64,000 nt of DNA from Providencia burhodogranariea DSM 19968 (GTDB lineage Bacteria; Pseudomonadota; Gammaproteobacteria; Enterobacterales; Enterobacteriaceae). The stretch is from NCBI RefSeq assembly GCF_000314855.2, contig NZ_KB233223.1, positions 505,868 to 569,867 of the forward strand, given 5' to 3'. The position numbers and the translations under genes were made by a program. Below the pieces are notes generated by a model that saw only the letters and a list, made by a program, of their open reading frames with translations, was not told the origin of the DNA and did no database searches. Of the stretch, positions 57,773-64,000 are shown one piece after another; the first letter of the stretch is position 1; each line of letters begins with the position of its first letter.

Positions 57773-58348
57773 TTAATTGAGATAGGTGAAAGCAGTTGTA
57801 ACGCGACGAACTCCATCTGTTTCACTGGCAATTTTCGCGGCAGCATCACCTTCTTGTTTTGTTAGAACGCCCAACAAGAAGACTTCACCATTTTCAGTTA
57901 TCACCTTCACGTTTGACGATTTCACGGTATCGCTCGTGAGGATCTTCGATTTAATCTTAGTTGTTAGCCATGTATCTTTTGATGCCGTTCCTAAATCAAC
58001 CGGCTCACCTTGGCGTACTTCATTATAGACCGCACTGGTGCCATCAACTCTCGATGCTATCTGTTTTGCTCGTTCAGCCCATGATAGGTCAGGGCTTTGC
58101 CCTGAGAGTAAAACGTTTCCTTTATAGGCAGTTGCGATAATACGTGCTTTACCGGTGATATCTTTATCTTTATTGAGCTCGCCACTAACGCGAGCTTCTA
58201 GTGTGCCATCATCAACTTGCTGACCGACAGAACGTGGATCAGTTGCACTCTTAGTAGCAATAGCAGCAGAACCGACAACCGCAGCGCCGATACAGCCTTG
58301 TAGCATCGTCATACTCAATAATATGGCAGCTATTGGGAGTAATCGCAT
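57773..58348 (-). CDS. dolP: Outer-membrane lipoprotein DolP (YraP)
   Basis: A 191-residue lipoprotein, same length as in E. coli. The lipobox LQGC places the lipidated cysteine at residue 19. Two BON domains follow (about residues 45-115 and 120-190). DolP binds anionic phospholipid at division sites and supports outer-membrane integrity and BAM function; yraP is a sigma-E target in E. coli. It starts 9 nt after diaA. Confidence 0.97.
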   Translation of the reverse strand: MRLLPIAAILLSMTMLQGCIGAAVVGSAAIATKSATDPRSVGQQVDDGTLEARVSGELNKDKDITGKARIIATAYKGNVLLSGQSPDLSWAERAKQIASRVDGTSAVYNEVRQGEPVDLGTASKDTWLTTKIKSKILTSDTVKSSNVKVITENGEVFLLGVLTKQEGDAAAKIASETDGVRRVTTAFTYLN

Positions 58349-58357
58349 TTTTGCTCC

Positions 58358-58948
58358 TTAATCATCCTGATGGGGAAAAAGTGTATTATCAATGAGATCA
58401 CAGAGACAATTCACTGTAAGAAGGTGAACTTCCTGAATTCTGACACTACGCTGGGATGGGATACGAATTTCAACATCTTGTGGCCCTAATAGGCCAGCAA
58501 GCTCCCCTCCATCATAGCCTGTCAGTGCTACAATCGTCATATCACGTGTTACCGCAGCTTCAACAGCTTTGATAATATCGCTGCTATTACCATGCGTTGA
58601 GATAGCCAACAAAACATCACCATGCTGACCTAATGCTCTTACCTGTTTAGCATATATTTCAGTAGGCTGCTTACTACTAGAAATTGCGGTTAAAACTGCG
58701 TTGTCCGTATTAAGAGCGAGTGCAGGGAGACTTGGACGTTCAGTTTCAAATCGATGGATCATACTGGTCGCAAAGCGTTGTGCTGTTGCAGCAGAGGCCC
58801 CATTACCACAGCACAAAATTTTGTTGCCGTTGAGCAGTGATTGAACCATCATCATTGCTGCGCGTGATATTGCATCTGGCAGAGCTTCTGCTGCTGCTAT
58901 CTGAGTTTGAATACTCTCTGTAAAACAGACTTTAATTCTATCCAGCAC
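58358..58948 (-). CDS. diaA: DnaA initiator-associating protein DiaA
   Basis: A 196-residue SIS-domain protein, same length as E. coli. [27 protein letters not shown] and SGNS-type STHGNSSDI loops are visible; the fold resembles sedoheptulose-7-phosphate isomerase GmhA. DiaA tetramers bind DnaA and promote its assembly at oriC. It lies between yraN and dolP in a tight four-gene series. Confidence 0.96.
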   Translation of the reverse strand: MLDRIKVCFTESIQTQIAAAEALPDAISRAAMMMVQSLLNGNKILCCGNGASAATAQRFATSMIHRFETERPSLPALALNTDNAVLTAISSSKQPTEIYAKQVRALGQHGDVLLAISTHGNSSDIIKAVEAAVTRDMTIVALTGYDGGELAGLLGPQDVEIRIPSQRSVRIQEVHLLTVNCLCDLIDNTLFPHQDD

Positions 58949-58968
58949 TTGCTTATTTTCCTGTGAAA

Positions 58969-59352
58969 TTAACCAACATGTTCACTATCGTTAAAGGCAT
59001 TTTGTATCCATTCAAACTGATTTTCAGTAATTGCACAGATATCAAAGCGACAAGCGGTAGTTTCGAAGCTTTCTTGTTTCTCGGCAAGCCAATATTTAGC
59101 GGCTGCGATAAGTTTTCTTCGCTTGCACCGATCTATTGATAACAGTGCACCACCATACTGCTTGTCTTGACGAAAACGCACTTCAACAAATACCCATCCA
59201 GTATCATCGCGCATAATAAGATCAATTTCACCATGGCGGTTTCTGGCATTACGTTCAATGAATGTTAACCCCTGTTGTTGCAGGAAAGCCAGTACTTGAT
59301 TTTCATAGTACCGGCCAGTTAACCATTTTAATGTTTTTTTGAGAGGTTGCAT
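58969..59352 (-). CDS. yraN: YraN/UPF0102 family nuclease-like protein
   Basis: A 127-residue protein with an endonuclease-like fold. [28 protein letters not shown] and VFVEVRFR carry the conserved E, D and ExR residues of the restriction-enzyme-like core. Cellular role is not established. I start at 59352 (MQPLKKTLK) because AAGGA lies 5 nt upstream; the ORF opens 27 nt earlier. Confidence 0.92.
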   Translation of the reverse strand: MQPLKKTLKWLTGRYYENQVLAFLQQQGLTFIERNARNRHGEIDLIMRDDTGWVFVEVRFRQDKQYGGALLSIDRCKRRKLIAAAKYWLAEKQESFETTACRFDICAITENQFEWIQNAFNDSEHVG

Positions 59353-59401
59353 GACGTCCTTGTCTGAAAAGTATGGCAATCATCCTAATTGCACGGCAAC
59401 A

Positions 59402-61156
59402 TTATTTGGCCAAATTGACTTGCCCTTTACTGAATTGCAACCAAGGCAGATCACGATAAACAACACAGTTTTCTTTTACGGTTAAGGTGCCAGATGCCCC
59501 TTGTAAATTAAATTGTGAATTTTGCTGTAATTGGTCATAGTTATTTGCCAGTGACCAAGCATCAATTCCTAATGCATATAGGCGGAATAGCGAATAGTCA
59601 TTGTTCAGTTTTTGCTGAGCTTGTTTACGCAAATTATTGTTTGCACCCGCTAGCAATGGAATATCACTGAATTTAACGCCATCCATTTCAAAACGATAAT
59701 CAGCACCACTTCCTGCTTGGTTACTACGAGAGCTAGCATACAAGGCTGGGCGTTGCTTGGTACTTATGGCCATTTCAATCATTGGTTTTATTAGCGTTAA
59801 CTCATCTTGAGTTGCAACAATATAAACCGCATCTATAGCGCCTGAAGACGTTATTTCAGGTTGAGGCTGAGAAATGGCTGGATAATTTTGCTCATTAACC
59901 GATTTACCCACGACAGGTGTATCCACAATAACGGGCGTACCCGTCATATTAATGCCGACACCACGATTAATAGACTCTTTCAATGAAGGGATTGAGCCAA
60001 AAGATTGCTTCAGTACAGTTGATCCACCTTTAGATTGCCATTCTTCGGCAAATGCTTTAGCCACTCGTTCACCAAAGTCATTAGATGGGACCAAAATTAG
60101 TGGTGCATGTTTGCCATCAACCATCATGTGTGCAGCGGCATTTTTTGCTTCATCTTCAGGCGATAATGAAAAATAGCATAAATTAGGGCGAGGCTGTAAC
60201 TTGTCAGCATCTAATTCATTCAGAGCAAGAATGCTTAATGGTGAACTTGTCTGTGCGATAGTTTGTACATCTGTTTTAAGCAGCGGCCCAACGACTAAAT
60301 TGAACCCTTCGTTTTGTGCTTGTTGCAGTAGCTGAGGGATCTGTTTACCCGTTGTATCAAATACTTTGACAGTTTGTGTATTAGTCGGCACCGCGGCAAT
60401 GCTTAATGATGAATTTACTACATCTGTATCATTGGTTGCTGGACTGTTGCCTGTGGTTGCGGCAACCTCAGCATAAATTTGTTCTAAAACATCATCACTC
60501 TTGCTTTGTTCAGGCACAGATGCTGTTGTTGATGCGGGTTGAGAAGTTGGAGCTTGTGGTAAACCTTTTTGCGCATCCATAAAGCCTTGCATGATAGCTT
60601 CACCAAAAACTTTACCTTGCCCACTCATCGGTAGGAATAGCGCAATTTTTGGTGTTTTTCCAACTGGTGGCATCATTGATTGAATGAGCTGATTAGGTGG
60701 CGTTTGTACGGCAGGATTATTCGGATAGCGAATCTTCCAATCCTCAATGCCTGCGCGCAGTGTATCGGCATCATCTCGATTGTTGAGGTAAATATCGAGA
60801 AGGTCGACCCAACCCGCTAACGTATTTTCTTCAGCACCAATTCCCTGAACCTGATCAGGGGTCATCTGTGTTAACATTTGCCACATGCCATCAATATTGG
60901 CTTGATGTGCAGCTTGCTCAGTTAACAACGGTTCTTGGCTAATATAAGCACGTAGAACCTCAATAGAAGGCTTACCCTGTGCGGAATCAATGATAGACTG
61001 ATAACGACTCACTTCAGAGCTAATTTGTTCAGGCGTTGTTGGGGCTGTTGGTGCTTGGTTATCCCCAGTGAGTTGACAGCCAGACAACGCTAAAGCAGAT
61101 AGCATTGCTGTGCAGATTAACCCTTTTTTTACATGCAAAAAAATTGAAGGACGCAT
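59402..61156 (-). CDS. lpoA: Penicillin-binding protein activator LpoA
   Basis: A 584-residue outer-membrane lipoprotein. The lipobox LSGC puts the lipidated cysteine at about residue 27. An N-terminal TPR-like domain is followed by a low-complexity linker (about 195-245, rich in Q, S, T and P), then a periplasmic-binding-protein-like domain. It reaches through the peptidoglycan to stimulate PBP1a. It is shorter than E. coli LpoA (678), mostly in the linker. It diverges from rsmI. Confidence 0.96.
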   Translation of the reverse strand: MRPSIFLHVKKGLICTAMLSALALSGCQLTGDNQAPTAPTTPEQISSEVSRYQSIIDSAQGKPSIEVLRAYISQEPLLTEQAAHQANIDGMWQMLTQMTPDQVQGIGAEENTLAGWVDLLDIYLNNRDDADTLRAGIEDWKIRYPNNPAVQTPPNQLIQSMMPPVGKTPKIALFLPMSGQGKVFGEAIMQGFMDAQKGLPQAPTSQPASTTASVPEQSKSDDVLEQIYAEVAATTGNSPATNDTDVVNSSLSIAAVPTNTQTVKVFDTTGKQIPQLLQQAQNEGFNLVVGPLLKTDVQTIAQTSSPLSILALNELDADKLQPRPNLCYFSLSPEDEAKNAAAHMMVDGKHAPLILVPSNDFGERVAKAFAEEWQSKGGSTVLKQSFGSIPSLKESINRGVGINMTGTPVIVDTPVVGKSVNEQNYPAISQPQPEITSSGAIDAVYIVATQDELTLIKPMIEMAISTKQRPALYASSRSNQAGSGADYRFEMDGVKFSDIPLLAGANNNLRKQAQQKLNNDYSLFRLYALGIDAWSLANNYDQLQQNSQFNLQGASGTLTVKENCVVYRDLPWLQFSKGQVNLAK

Positions 61157-61216
61157 ACTGTATCCAGTGGTGTATTTTCAGTTGCTTAATTTTAAACCGG
61201 CTATTCGGATGAAACA

Positions 61217-62077
61217 ATGAATCAACCTAATCAAGCAGTGGTTATGGCATCCACGCTGTATATTGTGCCGACCCCTATCGGTAATATGGGCGATATCACG
61301 CAACGTGCGCTGGATGTTCTTAAACATGTTGACCTTGTCGCTGCAGAAGACACACGGCATTCGGGAATGCTATTGCAGAATTTTGCCATTAATGCGCGTA
61401 TGTTTGCCTTGCATGATCATAATGAACAGCAGAAGGCAGATCAATTAATTAGCAGACTTCAACAGGGCGATAGTATCGCATTAGTTTCCGATGCAGGTAC
61501 ACCTTTAATTAACGATCCTGGCTATCATTTAGTCACTCGTTGTCGTGAAGCTGGTATTCGTGTTATCCCACTACCGGGCGCTTGTGCCGCTATTACCGCG
61601 CTGAGTGCAGCGGGTTTACCATCTGATCGCTTTTGCTACGAAGGTTTTTTACCTGCCAAAACGAAAGGCCGTAAAGACGTTTTAAAGGCACTTGAGCAAG
61701 AAACTCGTACACTTATTTTCTATGAATCAACACATCGGCTACTCGATAGTTTAGCTGACATGGTTGAAGTGTGGGGGCCAGAGCGTCATGTTGTCCTCGC
61801 GCGTGAAATAACAAAGACTTGGGAATCGATAGAAGGGCGACCTGTCGGTGAGTTATTGGCATGGGTAAAAGAAGATGAGAATCGCCATCGCGGTGAAATG
61901 GTTCTAATCGTTGAAGGTTATAAAGCCAATCAAGATGAAGATGAAATATCTCCTGATGTCATCAGAACATTGAATTTATTGCAGCAAGAATTACCGCCAA
62001 AAAAAGCAGCCGCGATTACGGCAGAAATATACGGCTTAAAGAAAAATAGGTTGTATAAGTTAATGCTTGAACAATAA
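61217..62077 (+). CDS. rsmI: 16S rRNA (cytidine(1402)-2'-O)-methyltransferase
   Basis: A 286-residue tetrapyrrole-methylase-fold enzyme, same length as in E. coli. [40 protein letters not shown] and [18 protein letters not shown] are the signature SAM- and substrate-binding segments. It 2'-O-methylates C1402 in the ribosomal P site, with RsmH. It diverges from lpoA over a 60-bp gap. Confidence 0.97.
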   Translation: MNQPNQAVVMASTLYIVPTPIGNMGDITQRALDVLKHVDLVAAEDTRHSGMLLQNFAINARMFALHDHNEQQKADQLISRLQQGDSIALVSDAGTPLINDPGYHLVTRCREAGIRVIPLPGACAAITALSAAGLPSDRFCYEGFLPAKTKGRKDVLKALEQETRTLIFYESTHRLLDSLADMVEVWGPERHVVLAREITKTWESIEGRPVGELLAWVKEDENRHRGEMVLIVEGYKANQDEDEISPDVIRTLNLLQQELPPKKAAAITAEIYGLKKNRLYKLMLEQ

Positions 62078-62087
62078 AAAGCTGATG

Positions 62088-62150
62088 ATTCGAGTTGCTT
62101 GAGTGCGGTATTCGCTCAGCGGCTACAAGCAATTCGAATTATTTTGGGTG
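62088..62150. repeat. Short ERIC-like inverted repeat
   Basis: ATTCGAGTTGCTT (62088-62100) and AAGCAATTCGAAT (62127-62139) form a 13-bp inverted repeat with one mismatch. The right part continues as the ERIC terminus GAATTATTTTGGGTGCAT. The core is deleted. It can act as a hairpin between convergent rsmI and the next gene. Confidence 0.65.
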
Positions 62151-62159
62151 CATAAACCA

Positions 62160-63287
62160 TTAAACCCGAACTTGCTGCAATAAATATCGCTCTTTATCCT
62201 GATAAACAACAAGATTATGATGGGGATATTCACAAGCAAGCGACAAAGCGACCGCATGACGGGCGATGCTCCCTTTACCTAAAAACATATCAGTATCATA
62301 AAGATGTTCAGACAAATAGGCGACATTCTGTACTGTATAGCTTGTTATACAGGTTCCTTTATTGTTATCAGTGATCCCACTTTGCCAGATCCCATCTAAT
62401 CTCTGTCCTGAACATTGAAATTCACATTGTGTTTTTAGCGCATCAGAAAACGTATTAGCATCAGTGGAGATAGGACGTAACAATTTTGCTTTAACTGGAG
62501 TACGTAAACGCTCATAGATCCCTTGAGGTGCCAGTAATAAACTGGAGACCTCTTCACTTCCTTTCAATGAATTTAACTGGAAAGCCAAAATTGCGTATAA
62601 TTTTGGCTCAAATGGTTTGTCATAAAGCGCTAATAGCCATTCACTGAGAGACTCGTATGGCAATGCTTCAACTGACTCAAGATCTAATGATAAACGCGCA
62701 GTTTCATATTGAATTAATGTCAGCCAGTCGGTATCGCCTTTCTCCGCTTGCCAATATAGGGTGATAGGTTGTGTAAGACCATATTGTTGATAATACTCAG
62801 CTATAGGTAATAATAACGTTTGGATCATGATTTCAGGCTTGTCCCATTCCGGTAACGATTTCAGTGTATTCAACGTTAATTTATTTTCTTTATTGGGAGT
62901 AAGTGATGATAAATTGAGTTTTCCATTGTTCTCTTCATCAATTTGCGTGAGCCGTGAATGTGCTAATACTCCAAGGTGTTTATCTGCCCAATAACGCCAT
63001 TCCTGCTTAGCGTCATCTAACATATTGGTAAAAAGTTGATGGCGATAAGATGCTAGTGAATAGACAAGTAAGCGTATTGCAAAAGTCAATAGAATGGGGG
63101 CGACGACAAAGACTAGGATGAACCCACTATTTCCCATATTAGGCGGTATCATTCCATTTTCGGATAGATAAATACCCAAGCCAAAGCCACAGATACCAAT
63201 AATAAACATAATGAATAACCAAACCATCAATTGAGGTATTTTAGGTTTTGGTGGGTGCTCTAATGAGGGGACATTCCAACTTATCAT
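62160..63287 (-). CDS. Uncharacterised membrane protein linked to a PAAR gene
   Basis: A 375-residue protein. Two membrane helices lie at about residues 20-43 and 55-77, then a long soluble domain of about 290 residues with no motif I can name. The C-terminus contains GKGSIARHAVALSLACEYPHH. It overlaps the PAAR gene by 4 nt (ATGA), so the two are coupled. Its position suggests an adaptor, chaperone or immunity protein for a type VI effector. It may be related to DUF2875/Tla3-type adaptors, but that is a guess from context. Confidence 0.7.
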   Translation of the reverse strand: MISWNVPSLEHPPKPKIPQLMVWLFIMFIIGICGFGLGIYLSENGMIPPNMGNSGFILVFVVAPILLTFAIRLLVYSLASYRHQLFTNMLDDAKQEWRYWADKHLGVLAHSRLTQIDEENNGKLNLSSLTPNKENKLTLNTLKSLPEWDKPEIMIQTLLLPIAEYYQQYGLTQPITLYWQAEKGDTDWLTLIQYETARLSLDLESVEALPYESLSEWLLALYDKPFEPKLYAILAFQLNSLKGSEEVSSLLLAPQGIYERLRTPVKAKLLRPISTDANTFSDALKTQCEFQCSGQRLDGIWQSGITDNNKGTCITSYTVQNVAYLSEHLYDTDMFLGKGSIARHAVALSLACEYPHHNLVVYQDKERYLLQQVRV

Positions 63288-63547
63288 GATTGCTCACCTG
63301 ACGATGACAAGCTGGCAATTAATGTACAGCCACATTCAGTCTGAAAACCATGTAATGTGGCCTGACGACCGGATATAACAATACGGGTGGAGCCGGGTAA
63401 AATGGCATTGATACCATGCCCTTTCTTGGGGCAGTTAATTTTATCACCAACCAACGCAATCGGTTTTCCGTACATCACAGATCCTGAGGCCGAGATGACT
63501 TCACCGCCATGTGTTGTTTTATCGCCTAATCGAACAAATGCTCGCAT
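63284..63547 (-). CDS. PAAR-domain protein (type VI secretion spike tip)
   Basis: An 87-residue protein made of one PAAR domain: VRLGDKTTHGGEVISASGS, YGKPIALVGDKINCPKKGHG and ISGRQATLHGFQTECGCTLIAS. Conserved histidines and cysteines bind the zinc at the tip. PAAR proteins cap the VgrG spike and carry effectors by fusion or by binding. It has no C-terminal toxin extension, so any effector must be separate. The stop overlaps the downstream membrane-protein gene. Confidence 0.92.
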   Translation of the reverse strand: MRAFVRLGDKTTHGGEVISASGSVMYGKPIALVGDKINCPKKGHGINAILPGSTRIVISGRQATLHGFQTECGCTLIASLSSSGEQS

Positions 63548-63559
63548 ACTAAGATCCTT

Positions 63560-64000
63560 TTATTGGTTATCTTGTTTTTGATATTCAAAGGTGCCATCCC
63601 ATTCAGGAAGTTCGGTGGGAGGAAGAGGAACGATTTTGTCAATGTCGGGGAAGGTTGCTCTAGGGTTGCGTTTAAGCGCTTGTTCTACCATTTTATAGCG
63701 ACGAACCCTTTCAGGATCAACGTGTTGCCCTAGATAATATATTTCATTTTTGGGGTCTGATGTATTAAAGCTTTTAGCAAGTTGATAAGCAGATCTATCA
63801 TTTCCATAACGAATAGCTAGTTGGTAGTATTTAAGTGCTTGGTTATAGTTTTTATCACGTACTTCATAGTTTAATGCAAGGGAATAAGCAGCATCAGTAT
63901 TGCCTTGCTGGGCGGCGCAATCAAGCATTTGTCGCCCTAGATCTAGACGGTACAAAGAAGTTCTTCCATCAAGAAACAATTCACCAATAGCCAGTTGCCC
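63560..64000 (-). CDS. Sel1-repeat protein, 5' end outside window
   Basis: The frame is open to the window edge (at least 146 residues: GQLAIGELFLDGRTSLYR at the border). It contains two or three Sel1/TPR-like helical repeats (AAQQGNTDAAYSLALNYE, AIRYGNDRSAYQLAKSF), then a proline-rich C-terminal region ending WDGTFEYQKQDNQ. The TTG at 63979 is not the real start. It lies 12 nt before the PAAR gene in the same direction. Enterobacterial T6SS loci often carry such Sel1 proteins as immunity or accessory proteins; the precise role is unknown. Confidence 0.75.
   Translation of the reverse strand, partial: GQLAIGELFLDGRTSLYRLDLGRQMLDCAAQQGNTDAAYSLALNYEVRDKNYNQALKYYQLAIRYGNDRSAYQLAKSFNTSDPKNEIYYLGQHVDPERVRRYKMVEQALKRNPRATFPDIDKIVPLPPTELPEWDGTFEYQKQDNQ

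Overview
This is an AT-rich chromosomal window from an enterobacterium of the family Morganellaceae, most likely Providencia. The evidence is the E. coli-like order of housekeeping genes, protein lengths and motifs close to E. coli, low G+C, a type II dehydroquinase (aroQ) beside accBC, and many diverged copies of the ERIC/IRU palindromic repeat. The genus is an inference from gene content; no species call can be made. I saw no rRNA, tRNA or CRISPR. One small RNA, ArcZ, is recognisable.

Layout. 1-5 kb: end of yhdT, a yidH-yidG membrane pair, accB-accC (acetyl-CoA carboxylase), aroQ and acuI, all on the minus strand. 5.7-17.6 kb: mreBCD (cell shape), yhdE (Maf), rng, yhdP, a nitrilase-family amidase, tldD, then an adjacent barnase-type ribonuclease and barstar-type inhibitor. 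18-19.7 kb: an unrecognised minus-strand trio that includes a small tyrosine phosphatase. 19.9-23.8 kb: darP, pmbA (tldE), a decayed IS3-family element, rnk. 24.2-31.6 kb: the kdsD-kdsC-lptC-lptA-lptB-rpoN-hpf-ptsN-rapZ-npr block (LPS precursor and transport, sigma-54, nitrogen PTS). 32.2-37 kb: mlaFEDCB, ibaG, murA. 37.6-41.1 kb: an AT-rich orphan gene, then degS and degQ. 41.4-46.4 kb: zapG, zapE, rplM-rpsI, sspA-sspB. 46.7-57.7 kb: gltD-gltB (glutamate synthase), arcB with arcZ behind it, elbB, mtgA. 57.7-62.1 kb: dolP, diaA, yraN, lpoA, and divergent rsmI. 62.1-64 kb: the edge of a type VI secretion-type accessory cluster (membrane protein, PAAR spike tip, Sel1-repeat protein cut by the window end).

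The genes centre on the cell envelope: shape and peptidoglycan (MreBCD, MurA, MtgA, LpoA, ZapG), LPS (KdsC/D, LptABC), phospholipid traffic (Mla, YhdP, DolP) and envelope proteolysis (DegS, DegQ). Nitrogen, carbon and redox control is also present (RpoN, PtsN/NPr/RapZ, GltBD, ArcB/ArcZ).

Compared with my memory of E. coli gene order, csrD (acuI/mreB gap), yrbG (mlaF/kdsD gap) and yhcC (gltB/arcB gap) are missing from their usual places. The parts most worth a second look are the barnase-barstar pair, the T6SS edge, the 18-19.7 kb trio, the orphan gene at 37.6 kb, an identical 14-bp palindrome between two convergent gene pairs, and the ERIC copies abutting stop codons and translation starts.
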